Of a stretch of 64,000 nt of DNA, positions 9,121-18,592 are shown piece after piece; position 1 is the first letter of the stretch, and each line of letters opens with the position of its first letter. The notes below the pieces were generated by a model that had not been told where the DNA came from, ran no database searches, and was given only the letters and a program-made list of their open reading frames with translations. Both the position numbers and the translations under genes were made by a program. This DNA is from Curtobacterium sp. MR_MD2014 (GTDB lineage: Bacteria; Actinomycetota; Actinomycetes; Actinomycetales; Microbacteriaceae), in contig NZ_CP009755.1 of assembly GCF_000772085.1 (NCBI RefSeq), forward strand, positions 3,162,001 through 3,226,000, in the 5' to 3' direction.

Positions 9121-10242
9121 TCACTGCTGGTGGTACGGCGCCACGACCACTTCTACTCGCTGGAACTCCTTGACGTCGGAGTATCCGGTGGTGGCCATCG
9201 ACCGACGCAGCGCACCGACCAGGTTCGCGCGGCCGTCCCACGACGGCGTAGGCCCGTTCAGCACGTTCTCGAGCGGGGCGATCTGCCCGACCTCGACCCG
9301 ACGACCGCGGGGCAGCTCGGCGTGGTGTGCCTCGGCACCCCAGTGGAAGCCACCACCCGGGGCCTCGGTCGCGCGGGCCAGTGCGGTGCCGAGCATGACG
9401 GCGTCCGCGCCGACCGCGATCGCCTTGACGATGTCGCCGGCGGTGTCGAGCCCGCCGTCCGCGATGACGTGCACGTAGCGGCCGCCGGACTCGTCCATGT
9501 AGTCGCGTCGGGCACCGGCGACGTCGGCCACCGCGGTCGCCATCGGCGCGTGGATGCCGAGGGCGGCGCGGGTCGTCGAGGCCGCTCCGCCGCCGAAGCC
9601 GACGAGCACGCCCGCGGCACCGGTGCGCATGAGGTGCAGCGCCGACGTGTACGTCGAGGCACCGCCCACGATGACCGGCACGTCGAGCTCGTAGATGAAC
9701 TTCTTGAGGTTGAGCGGCTCCTGGTTCTGGGAGACGTGCTCCGCCGAGACCGTCGTGCCGCGGATGACGAACAGGTCGACACCGGCGTCGACGACCGTCT
9801 GCGAGAACTCCTGCGTGCGCTGCGGGCTGAGCGAACCGGCGACCGGCACCCCGGCGGCACGGATCTCGGCCAGGCGCGCGGTGATCAGCTCGGCCTTGAC
9901 CGGCTCGGAGTAGATCTCCTGCATGCGCTTCGTGACGTTGCCGTCCGTGAGGGTCTTGATCTCCTCGTAGTACGGCGTCGGGTCCTCGTACCGGGTCCAC
10001 AGGCCCTCGAGGTCGAGCACGCCCAGGATCCCGAGCTCGCCCATCTGGATGACCGTCGCCGGCGAGGACACCGAGTCCATCGGCGCCGAGAGGATCGGCG
10101 ACGCGAAGGTGAACGCGTCGATCGACCACTGCACGCTCACGTCGTGCGGGTCGCGGGTGCGCCGCGAGGGGACCACCGCGATGTCGTCGAACGCGTACGC
10201 CCGACGGCCGCGCTTGCCTGCACCGATCTCGACTTCAGTCAC
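9121..10242 (-). CDS. guaB3: GuaB3 family IMP dehydrogenase-related protein
   Basis: A 373-aa TIM-barrel protein of the GuaB3 family, related to IMP dehydrogenase but without CBS domains. Actinobacteria usually carry it next to guaB/guaA. The loop holding the catalytic Cys in IMP dehydrogenase (GPGSICTTR in the GuaB of this window) reads G-G-G-A-A-S-T-T-R here, with Ser222 at the Cys position. The reaction it catalyses is therefore uncertain. The ending G-Y-S-D-V-K-E-F-Q is typical of the family. A TAGGCT box 6 nt before the GTG start suggests a leaderless transcript. Confidence 0.92.
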   Translation of the reverse strand: MTEVEIGAGKRGRRAYAFDDIAVVPSRRTRDPHDVSVQWSIDAFTFASPILSAPMDSVSSPATVIQMGELGILGVLDLEGLWTRYEDPTPYYEEIKTLTDGNVTKRMQEIYSEPVKAELITARLAEIRAAGVPVAGSLSPQRTQEFSQTVVDAGVDLFVIRGTTVSAEHVSQNQEPLNLKKFIYELDVPVIVGGASTYTSALHLMRTGAAGVLVGFGGGAASTTRAALGIHAPMATAVADVAGARRDYMDESGGRYVHVIADGGLDTAGDIVKAIAVGADAVMLGTALARATEAPGGGFHWGAEAHHAELPRGRRVEVGQIAPLENVLNGPTPSWDGRANLVGALRRSMATTGYSDVKEFQRVEVVVAPYHQQ

Positions 10243-10323
10243 CGGGCAAGCCTAGCGGGCGGGGTCCCGGAGTGGGACGGGTGGACGGTGCAGGGCGACG
10301 CCGTACCGGTGGGGTCACTGCTG

Positions 10324-10386
10324 CTGGTGCTGGTGCGGGTGCGGGTGCTGGTGCTGGTGCTGGTGCGGGTGCGGGTGCGGGTGCGG
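10324..10386. repeat. hexanucleotide minisatellite (GGTGCK)n
   Basis: About ten tandem six-base units, mixing GGTGCT and GGTGCG, lie between the start of guaB3 and the stop of a small membrane-protein gene. Such tracts change length by slippage. No reading function is apparent. Confidence 0.8.
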
Positions 10387-10387
10387 C

Positions 10388-10573
10388 TCAGCGTCGCGGT
10401 CGTGTCCGTCGCTTCCGCAGGGCCCGGAGGACCAGGCCGAGCAGGAGCGCGAGCACGACGAGGACCGCGAGCAGGGCGGCGGCGACCTTGACCAGCAGTG
10501 CGGCGCCCACGAAGAGCACGGCGAAGACGACCCAGACGAGGGCGTCGAGCACGAGGGGGCCGGGGGTCCGCAC
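10388..10573 (-). CDS. small hydrophobic membrane protein (61 aa)
   Basis: A short protein with two hydrophobic helices (about residues 8-28 and 30-50) and a basic tail (R-K-R-R-T-R-P-R-R). I do not recognise it. A TAGCGT box at 10581-10586 lies 7 nt before the GTG at 10573, so I prefer that start over the GTG at 10582, which would overlap the box. Whether it is expressed is uncertain; the helix pattern and the promoter placement support a real gene. Confidence 0.5.
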   Translation of the reverse strand: MRTPGPLVLDALVWVVFAVLFVGAALLVKVAAALLAVLVVLALLLGLVLRALRKRRTRPRR

Positions 10574-10679
10574 GTGCGTCACGCTAGCCGACGGACGGGG
10601 AGCCGGCGTGCGCGGGCCGGGCCGGCGGGGCGGGGGTGGGTCGCGCCTCCCGGCCGGGCCGGACGCAGGTGGCGGCGGC

Positions 10680-10800
10680 GAGACGCGGGCGTCGACGCGA
10701 GACGCGAAACGCGAGACGCCTCGGTCGACGCGAGACGCACCCGGATCCGGCGGCGTCTCGGTGTGTCCGCGGCGTCACGCTGACACGCCGGCGTCTCGGC
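10680..10800. repeat. GAGACGC repeat cluster A
   Basis: Six copies of GAGAC, mostly followed by GC or GCC, occur on both strands in 120 bases (at about 10680, 10699, 10713 and 10732 forward, 10755 and 10793 reverse). Several pair as inverted repeats. The same motif clusters at 17024-17111 and 18113-18253. The gap 10574-10982 holds nothing else apart from a half copy of the GCGCCTCCCG element (10641-10657) and two terminators. Confidence 0.7.
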
Positions 10801-10862
10801 GCCACGAACGCGACGTCCGCGACGACCGCCACGACCACCACGACCACCACGACTGCGACGCC

Positions 10863-10888
10863 GCCCCGGGCCTGACGACGCCCGGGGC
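10863..10888 (-). terminator. second hairpin after the liv operon
   Basis: A 9-bp stem (GCCCCGGGC / GCCCGGGGC) with an 8-nt loop, lying just beyond the stronger hairpin at 10894-10935; together they form a tandem terminator. Confidence 0.5.
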
Positions 10889-10893
10889 ATGAG

Positions 10894-10935
10894 GACGGGG
10901 CCGCGCGGCGCATCAGCAGCCTGCGCGGCCCCGTC
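10894..10935 (-). terminator. terminator of the liv operon
   Basis: Perfect 13-bp stem (GACGGGGCCGCGC / GCGCGGCCCCGTC) with a 16-nt loop, about 50 bases past the livF stop codon. Confidence 0.65.
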
Positions 10936-10982
10936 GGGATGCGGGTACCACCCCCACAGCAGTACCCGCGGGTCGACCCCGC

Positions 10983-11825
10983 TCAGCGAGCGGAGTCGAC
11001 GTCCTTGGCGAGCGTCCCCAGGTAGAGCTCGATGACCTTCGGGTCGTCGGCGAGCTCACGCCCGGTGCCCGAGTACGCGTTCCTCCCCTGGTCGAGCACG
11101 TACCCACGATCGCAGATCTGCAGACAGCGTCGCGCGTTCTGCTCGACCATGATGATCGACACCCCGGCCTTGTTGATCCGGCGCGTGCGGATGAACGTCT
11201 CGTCCTGGCGCACCGGCGACAGGCCCGCGGAGGGCTCGTCGAGCAGCAGCACCTTCGGGTCCATCATCAGCGCGCGGGCCATCGCGACCGACTGCCGCTC
11301 ACCTCCCGACAGCGAGCCCGCCCGCTGCGTCCGCCGCTGTCCGAGGACCGGGAACAGGTCGTAGATGACCTCGAGCCGCTCGGCGAACTTCTTCGGGCGC
11401 AGGTACAGGCCCATCTGCAGGTTCTCCTCGATCGAGAGCGAGGGGAACACGTTGTTCGTCTGCGGGACGAAGCCGACGCCGGCCTGGACGAGCTTGTTCG
11501 CCTTGAGGTTCGTGATGTCCTCGCCCTGCAGGGAGACCGAGCCCTCGCGGATCGACACCAGGCCGAACAGCGCCTTGAGGAGCGTCGACTTGCCGGCACC
11601 GTTCGGACCGATGATGCCGATGAGCTCGCCCGGGTAGCAGTCGAGGTCGCAGCCGTTGAGGATGTTCACGCCCGGCAGGTACCCCGCGACGAGGTTCTTC
11701 GCGGTCAGGACGGGCTCGCCGCGGTCGATCGTCGCGGTTGCGCTCGTCGCGCTCGTCGCGCTCGTCGCACCCGTCGTCGGACTGGAGGCGCGGCCCGCGT
11801 CAGCTGCGTTCGTTGCGTCGGTCAT
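10983..11825 (-). CDS. livF: branched-chain amino acid ABC transporter, ATP-binding protein LivF
   Basis: One of the two ATPases of a high-affinity branched-chain amino acid importer. About 280 aa. It starts with a low-complexity Thr/Ser/Ala N-terminus (repeated A-T-S units), then the ABC domain with Walker A GPNGAGKST, signature L-S-G-G-E-R-Q and Walker B VLLLDEPSAGLSP, as in LivF. The H-loop is in the IIMVEQNA segment. The start at 11825 has AGGAGG upstream and overlaps the livG stop (ATGA), showing translational coupling. Last gene of livH-livM-livG-livF. Confidence 0.93.
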   Translation of the reverse strand: MTDATNAADAGRASSPTTGATSATSATSATATIDRGEPVLTAKNLVAGYLPGVNILNGCDLDCYPGELIGIIGPNGAGKSTLLKALFGLVSIREGSVSLQGEDITNLKANKLVQAGVGFVPQTNNVFPSLSIEENLQMGLYLRPKKFAERLEVIYDLFPVLGQRRTQRAGSLSGGERQSVAMARALMMDPKVLLLDEPSAGLSPVRQDETFIRTRRINKAGVSIIMVEQNARRCLQICDRGYVLDQGRNAYSGTGRELADDPKVIELYLGTLAKDVDSAR

Positions 11826-12751
11826 CGGGTCGCCTCCTGCTCGTCCTGCTTGCGGTCGTCCGCCTTCGGGTGGTCGTCCGCTGCTTCCTCTTCGGCCACC
11901 TCGTCGGCCAGCTCCTCGTAGGTCTCCTCGGTGAGGAGCGAGTCGTCGCCCAGGTCGGTGTCGTGGTGCGCACCGAGGTACGCGTCGATGACGGCGCGGT
12001 CGTCCATCACCGTGTCGGCCGGGCCCTCGGCGACGACCTTGCCCTCGGCCATCACGACCACCCAGTCGGAGATGTGCCGGACCATGTGCATGTCGTGCTC
12101 CACGAAGAGCACGGTCATGCCGTCGTCGCGCAGCGACTGGATGTGTCCGAGCAGCGACTGGGTGAGCGCGGGGTTCACGCCCGCCATCGGCTCGTCGAGC
12201 ATGATCATCGTCGGGTCGGACATCAGCGCGCGGGCCATCTCGAGGAGCTTCCGCTGCCCGCCCGACAGGGAACCGGCGTAGTCGTCCTGCTTCTCGAGGA
12301 GCTTGAAGCGGGCGAGCAGGTCCTCGGCCTTGGCGGTGATCTCGCGCTCGCGCTTCCGCCACAGCGCCGGGACGAGGCCGACGAAGAAGTTCTCGCCCGG
12401 CTGGTCGCGGGCGCCGAGCAGCATGTTCTGCATCACGGTGAGGCGGCTCAGCGCCTTCGTGAGCTGGAACGTGCGGACCATGCCCTTGTTGGCGATGTGC
12501 GTCGCGCTCGTCTTCTGCAGCGTGTCGCCGTTGAAGCGGGTCGTCGCGCCGGGGCTCGGCTTGTCGAAGCCGGTCAGCAGGTTGAAGAACGTCGTCTTGC
12601 CGGCACCGTTCGGGCCGATCAGGGCGGTGATGGTGCCGCGCTGCACCTCGAGGTGGTCGACGTCGACCGCGGTCATGCCGCCGAAGTGCCGGGTGACGCC
12701 GTCGACCGTCAGGATCGGGTCGGACTTCGTGTGGGTGTAGGTCTCAGACAC
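11822..12751 (-). CDS. livG: branched-chain amino acid ABC transporter, ATP-binding protein LivG
   Basis: The second ATPase of the importer, 309 aa. Walker A is GPNGAGKTT, followed by F-F-N-L-L-T-G-F, typical of LivG. The signature is LSGGQRKLLE, and Walker B M-I-M-L-D-E-P-M-A-G-V-N-P matches the LivG variant. The last 50 or so residues are an acidic Asp/Glu-rich tail beyond the normal domain. The GTG start overlaps the livM end by 8 bases, with AAGGAG upstream. Confidence 0.93.
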   Translation of the reverse strand: MSETYTHTKSDPILTVDGVTRHFGGMTAVDVDHLEVQRGTITALIGPNGAGKTTFFNLLTGFDKPSPGATTRFNGDTLQKTSATHIANKGMVRTFQLTKALSRLTVMQNMLLGARDQPGENFFVGLVPALWRKREREITAKAEDLLARFKLLEKQDDYAGSLSGGQRKLLEMARALMSDPTMIMLDEPMAGVNPALTQSLLGHIQSLRDDGMTVLFVEHDMHMVRHISDWVVVMAEGKVVAEGPADTVMDDRAVIDAYLGAHHDTDLGDDSLLTEETYEELADEVAEEEAADDHPKADDRKQDEQEATR

Positions 12752-13730
12752 TGAACGACAGCTCCTTCTTGTTGCCCAGGAGTCCCTGTGGCCGGAACAC
12801 GATGAGGAGCATGAGCGCGACGCCGACGAGCACGTAGGAGAACTGCTCCGCCTGCTGCGCGTTCATGATCGAGTCGGGGATGAAGTCCCCGGCGAGGGTG
12901 CGGACGAAGAGCCGCACGACGAAGAACAGGATCGCCCCGAGCACCGGACCGAACACGGTCGCGGCACCGCCGAGGATCAGCGCGGTCCAGATGAAGAACG
13001 TCATGGAACGGCCCATCGCGTCCGGCTGCACGGAACTCGGCAGCACGTAGATCACCCCGGCGAGCGCACCGAGCGCGCCGCCGAACACGAGCGCCTGCAT
13101 CTTGTACGAGTAGACGTTCTTGCCGAGGGACCGCACGGCGTCCTCGTCCTCGCGGATGGCCTTCACGACGCGACCCCACGGGCTGCGCATGAGCAGGAAG
13201 AGCACGAGGGTGAAGAGCGCCACGAGGCCCCAGGCCGCGATGCGGATCCACCAGCCGTTGACGCCGTTGTTCGAGTACGTGAACCACAGGATGCTCGTGG
13301 TGCCGTCGGGCAGCGGGCTGAGGGCGTTGAACGGGTCGCGGTAGCTCGACCCGGCGATGCCGTTCGAGCCGCCGGTGGTGTTCGTCAGCAGGCTGGAGCG
13401 ACCGACCATGCGGATGATCTCGGCGCCGGAGATCGTCACGATCGCCAGGTAGTCGCCGCGCAACCGCAGGGTCGGGATGCCGAGGATGACCGCGAACACG
13501 ATCGCGACCGCCAGGGCGACGAGCACCGCCATGACGAAGGGCAGGCCGTTCGTGATCGAGATCGCGAAGCCGTAGGCGCCGAGCAGCAGGAACGCCGCCT
13601 GGCCCATGTTGATCAGTCCGGTCAGACCGAAGTGCACGTTGAGGCCGATCGCGGCCAGGGCGAACGCCGCCGTGGTGGGGGCGAGGGCCTCCTGCGTCAG
13701 CGAGGACAGCAGGTTCAGGATGTAGTCCAT
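12744..13730 (-). CDS. livM: branched-chain amino acid ABC transporter permease LivM
   Basis: A permease subunit of 328 aa with about nine or ten hydrophobic helices. It carries the family EAA-like loop region around A-I-R-E-D-E-D-A-V-R-S-L-G, which contacts the ATPases, and an N-terminal LTGLINMGQAAF segment common to LivM. GGGAG lies upstream of the ATG. It starts 12 bases after livH and is part of the same operon. Confidence 0.92.
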   Translation of the reverse strand: MDYILNLLSSLTQEALAPTTAAFALAAIGLNVHFGLTGLINMGQAAFLLLGAYGFAISITNGLPFVMAVLVALAVAIVFAVILGIPTLRLRGDYLAIVTISGAEIIRMVGRSSLLTNTTGGSNGIAGSSYRDPFNALSPLPDGTTSILWFTYSNNGVNGWWIRIAAWGLVALFTLVLFLLMRSPWGRVVKAIREDEDAVRSLGKNVYSYKMQALVFGGALGALAGVIYVLPSSVQPDAMGRSMTFFIWTALILGGAATVFGPVLGAILFFVVRLFVRTLAGDFIPDSIMNAQQAEQFSYVLVGVALMLLIVFRPQGLLGNKKELSFSV

Positions 13731-13742
13731 GTCGGTGCTCCC

Positions 13743-15140
13743 TTAGCCGATGCGCTCGGCGCGACCGAAGATGCCCTGCGGCCGGAACAGCAGGATGAGG
13801 ATGAGGATCACGAGCGCCGTGGCGTACTTGAAGTCACCCGGCAGCACGAGGTTCGTGAGCTCGACGACGATGCCGATGATCATCGAGCCGACGAGGGCGC
13901 CGTACGCGGTGCCGAGACCGCCGAGCGTGACGGACGCGAACATGAGCAGCAGCAGCTGGAGGCCGGTCTGCCAGTTCACGCCGTTGAGCACCAGGCCGAG
14001 CATCACGCCGGACAGGCCCGCGAGGCCGGCGGCGAGCGTCCACACGAAGCGGATGACGCGGTCGACGTCGATGCCGGACGCCGCGGCGAGCGCCGGGTTG
14101 TCCGACACGGCGCGGGTGGCACGGCCGAAGCGGGTCTTGGCCAGGAACAGGCCGGTGCCGACGAGGACGACGAGCGCGATGCCCATCGCGACGTAGGACT
14201 GCACGGTCAGCGTGAGGCCGGCGAAGGTCACCGTCTCGGGGTTGCCCTGCTGGATGCGGACGGTCGAGGCGCCGAAGAAGTACTGGAAGGCGTACTGCGC
14301 GGCGATCGACAGACCGATCGTGACGATCATGAGCTGGGTGAGGCTGATCCGACGGCGGCGCAGTGGCCTCCAGATCGCGGCGTCCTGCAGGTACCCGGTC
14401 GCCGCACAGAGCAGCGTGACGACGATGCCGGTCACCCAGATGTTCCAGCCGAGCTGGTTCGCGAAGACGTAGGCGAGGAGACCGCCGAGGGTCACCTGCT
14501 CACCGTGCGAGAAGCTCGACAGGCCGGTGGTGCCGTAGATGAGCGACAGGCCGACCGACGCGAGGGCGATGAGGAGCCCGAGCCGGATGCCCGACGCGAG
14601 CTGCTGCCAGGCGCGTGCGGCGCTGACGCTGCTCGTGTCGTCGCTGGTGGTGGCGCCCTGCTGGTCGGACAGCTGGAAGATCTGGCCGACGTTGGCGTTG
14701 AGCGTGGCGTTCACCTTGCGCTCGGCGTCGGCGGCGTTCGTCAGGTACTGCCCCTTCGGCAGCGAGTCCTGGTCGACGCTGACGGTGTACTGCCCCGCCG
14801 TGGTCACCGACACCGACCAGCGACCGGTGTCGTCGGTGGTCGCGGTCTGCGCGAACCCGCCGGCCCCGGCGACGTCGACGTCGACCCCGGTCGCGGGCTT
14901 CCGCTCGGAGTCGAGGATGGTGCCCCGGATGCAGCCGTTCGTGGGGCTGACCGTGCAGGGGCCGGAGCTCGCCGGTGCGCCGGTGCTCGGGCTGCTGCTG
15001 GCGGAGGGACTGCTCGTCGCCGCGTCGGCTGCGGGCGACACTGCCCAGTCGACCGCGAAGGTGGCGAGGAAAGCGAGGAAGAGTACTGCGGCGAGGACCA
15101 GGCGGTTGCGACCTGGTGCCCCACGGCGGAATCGGCGCAT
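13743..15140 (-). CDS. livH: branched-chain amino acid ABC transporter permease LivH with extra N-terminal extracellular domain
   Basis: About 465 aa, compared with roughly 290-300 for a normal LivH. Residues 12-35 form a signal-like membrane helix. A Ser/Pro/Ala linker follows, then a region at about 55-130 (starting C-T-V-S-P-T-N-G-C-I-R-G-T-I) that looks like a carboxypeptidase-regulatory or Ig-like fold, with a D-D-T-G-R-W-S-V-S-V turn. The permease proper covers about 165-465 and has the usual TGLSSFSHGEQVTLGG motif. I chose 15140 (M-R-R-F-R-R-G) because the upstream in-frame sequence does not look like protein. First gene of the liv operon. Confidence 0.88.
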   Translation of the reverse strand: MRRFRRGAPGRNRLVLAAVLFLAFLATFAVDWAVSPAADAATSSPSASSSPSTGAPASSGPCTVSPTNGCIRGTILDSERKPATGVDVDVAGAGGFAQTATTDDTGRWSVSVTTAGQYTVSVDQDSLPKGQYLTNAADAERKVNATLNANVGQIFQLSDQQGATTSDDTSSVSAARAWQQLASGIRLGLLIALASVGLSLIYGTTGLSSFSHGEQVTLGGLLAYVFANQLGWNIWVTGIVVTLLCAATGYLQDAAIWRPLRRRRISLTQLMIVTIGLSIAAQYAFQYFFGASTVRIQQGNPETVTFAGLTLTVQSYVAMGIALVVLVGTGLFLAKTRFGRATRAVSDNPALAAASGIDVDRVIRFVWTLAAGLAGLSGVMLGLVLNGVNWQTGLQLLLLMFASVTLGGLGTAYGALVGSMIIGIVVELTNLVLPGDFKYATALVILILILLFRPQGIFGRAERIG

Positions 15141-16994
<1,854 letters not shown>

Positions 16995-17023
16995 CCCCGG
17001 ACTCCTCCCCTCTCGCGCTTCTG

Positions 17024-17111
17024 CGCGAGACGCCCCCGTTGCGTCGAGACGCCGCCGAATCCGGCGGCGTCTCGGCGATCCGGGGGCGTTTCGCGTTGAC
17101 GGTGGCGTCTC
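17024..17111. repeat. GAGACGCC repeat cluster B, nested hairpin
   Basis: An inner perfect 13-bp stem (17045-17057 with 17062-17074, AATC loop) sits inside an outer 15-bp stem with one mismatch (17024-17038 with 17081-17095). A further inverted copy of the motif lies at 17107-17111. It starts 30 bases after the guaB stop and may end that transcript. The motif is shared with clusters A and C. Confidence 0.75.
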
Positions 17112-17205
17112 GCTCGCTCCTGCACCGAGGGTGACGGCCGGGAGGCCCTCCACAACGCACGCTGTCGCCGCTCTTCCGCCACGTGGTCACGCGAGACTGC
17201 CGCGC

Positions 17206-18087
17206 ATGTCAGTCACGCCGTCTCCCGTCCTCGCCGGTCGTCCGGCGGACCTCCGCGACCCGGTGCGCCTGTTCCACGGCGCGGCGGTCGAGCGCGAGAC
17301 GTGGGACGGTCTGGACGAACGTGGACGCCGGCGACTCGTGGTGCGCACCCGGGCCGCGGCGCTGCACCGTCCAGCGGTCGTCTCGCACCGGTCCGCCGGG
17401 GCGCTGTGGGGCCTCCCCGAACTCGGGCGCTGGGACTGGCGCCTGCACGTGATCGACCCTGCGCTCCGGAAGACGCACGTCGGCCGAGGCGTCGTGCGGC
17501 ACACCGGTGACCTGTCGGAGGGCGACGTCGCCGATGCAGCCGGGGTCCCGGTGACGTGCCTGCTCCGGACGGTGGTCGACATCGTGCACGTCGCACCCCT
17601 GGCACACGCGGTCCTCGTGCTCGACCACGTGCTGCACGACGGGGCCGCGTCGCTCCCGGACCTCGAGCGTGCTCTCGCGGCCCGTGCGGGGACACGTGGT
17701 TCGCGTGTGGCCCGGACGGCGCTCGAGTTCGCGGACGGCGCCGCCGAGTCCCCGGGCGAATCGGTCAGCAGGGTGGCGATGCGGGAACTCCGAGTCGCTC
17801 CACCGGTACTGCAGCGGGAGTTCGACACCGACGCCGGACGCTTCCGGGTGGACTTCTGGTGGCCTGACGCCGGCGTCGTCGGCGAGTTCGACGGCCGGGT
17901 CAAGTACGACGACCGTGAGGCCCTGTGGACGGAGAAGCGCCGCGAGGACGCACTGCGACGGCTACCCGAGGTGAGGGGCTTCGCACGGTGGGGCATGCGC
18001 GAAGCACTCGACCCGGGGCTCCTGGCGCCCGTGCTGCTCGCGGCGGGCCTCCCGGTCGGGCGCGGCTGGGTGGAGCGGTCGCGGTGA
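17206..18087 (+). CDS. DUF559-type protein: winged-helix-like N-terminus and Vsr/PD-(D/E)XK nuclease fold
   Basis: A 293-aa protein of a group widespread in actinobacteria, some annotated as AbiEi-like antitoxin or DUF559. The N-terminal half contains a S-H-R-S-A-G-A-L-W-G-L-P segment typical of that group. The C-terminal 110 residues look like a Vsr-like nuclease fold, with Glu in the E-S-V-S-R region, Asp in FRVDFWW, and G-E-F-D-G-R-V-K-Y with the expected Glu and Lys, so the active site appears intact. The target is unknown. No ribosome site is seen; a GAGACT 7 nt before the ATG may act as a poor -10 box. Repeat clusters B and C flank it. Confidence 0.7.
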   Translation: MSVTPSPVLAGRPADLRDPVRLFHGAAVERETWDGLDERGRRRLVVRTRAAALHRPAVVSHRSAGALWGLPELGRWDWRLHVIDPALRKTHVGRGVVRHTGDLSEGDVADAAGVPVTCLLRTVVDIVHVAPLAHAVLVLDHVLHDGAASLPDLERALAARAGTRGSRVARTALEFADGAAESPGESVSRVAMRELRVAPPVLQREFDTDAGRFRVDFWWPDAGVVGEFDGRVKYDDREALWTEKRREDALRRLPEVRGFARWGMREALDPGLLAPVLLAAGLPVGRGWVERSR

Positions 18088-18112
18088 CAGAATCCCTCGG
18101 TCCTCCGTCGCC

Positions 18113-18303
18113 GAGACGCCACCGTCTGGAGCGTGTCGTACCTCCTCGAGACGCCGGTGTCTGCCCGAGACGCCACCAGGCTGCCGAGACACCGTCGGAT
18201 TCGCGGGCGTCTCGCTGGCTTCCGGGCGTCTCGCTGGCTTCCAAGCGTCTCGCGTCGACGACGGCGTCACGCCTCGCCTCGCATCGCCTCGCCTCGCCTC
18301 GCC
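18113..18303. repeat. GAGACGCC repeat cluster C with tandem repeats
   Basis: Seven GAGAC copies on both strands in 140 bases (forward at about 18113, 18148, 18167 and 18186; reverse at 18209, 18228 and 18247). The last three belong to a 19-bp direct repeat present 2.6 times at 18205-18253. A CCTCG pentamer run follows at about 18271-18303. It starts 25 bases after the DUF559 gene. The gap 18088-18592 holds only this cluster and the livK control region. Confidence 0.7.
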
Positions 18304-18440
18304 GAGGGCAGCCCGAGAACGACGCGGACGAGCCTCGCGCGGGAGCGCTCCAGCCGATCCCGAACGGTCCGCACGGGCCTCGGCGAGCGCGAGGACCGTC
18401 CGGACGGACTCCTCATCAGGGGTTCCCGTGCACCTCCTCA

Positions 18441-18466
18441 GTTTCGTCACGGGTGTGTAACGAAAC
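18441..18466 (+). promoter_or_regulatory. candidate operator upstream of livK (GlnR-like boxes)
   Basis: An inverted repeat GTTTCGT / ACGAAAC with a 12-nt spacer encloses two GTNAC boxes six bases apart (GTCAC at 18446, GTAAC at 18457), the spacing of GlnR half-sites in actinobacteria. A possible -10 box (TAGTTT, 18511) follows downstream. Whether this organism has GlnR cannot be seen here. Confidence 0.35.
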
Positions 18467-18592
18467 GTCCAGGTGATGATCTCGGACACACACGCGAAAC
18501 ACTTCGGCCCTAGTTTTCTCGGCAACCCACGTGGAGGAGACCGCGCTCGACCCGATGCGGTTGGGCCTCCGCGCAGAGAAAGGGCTCCACGG

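Noticed and set aside
7021..10491. A 1156-codon plus-strand open frame
   Set aside because: It runs antisense through glpD and guaB3, both of which are certain. The translation shows no domain and no ribosome site.
10584..10913. Overlapping frames in the 10.6-10.9 kb gap, one with a run of valines
   Set aside because: They are translations of the repeat cluster and terminators. The valine run comes from CCACGA repeats, and no ribosome site is present.
10983..12362. Longer livF start at 12362
   Set aside because: The extra 179 codons lie antisense-frame to livG coding sequence and look like Arg/Gly noise. The ATG at 11825 has AGGAGG and the ATGA overlap.
17206..18087. Type IV toxin-antitoxin (AbiEi/AbiEii) system
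   Set aside because: The gene resembles some proteins annotated AbiEi, but no nucleotidyltransferase toxin (AbiEii) gene is next to it.
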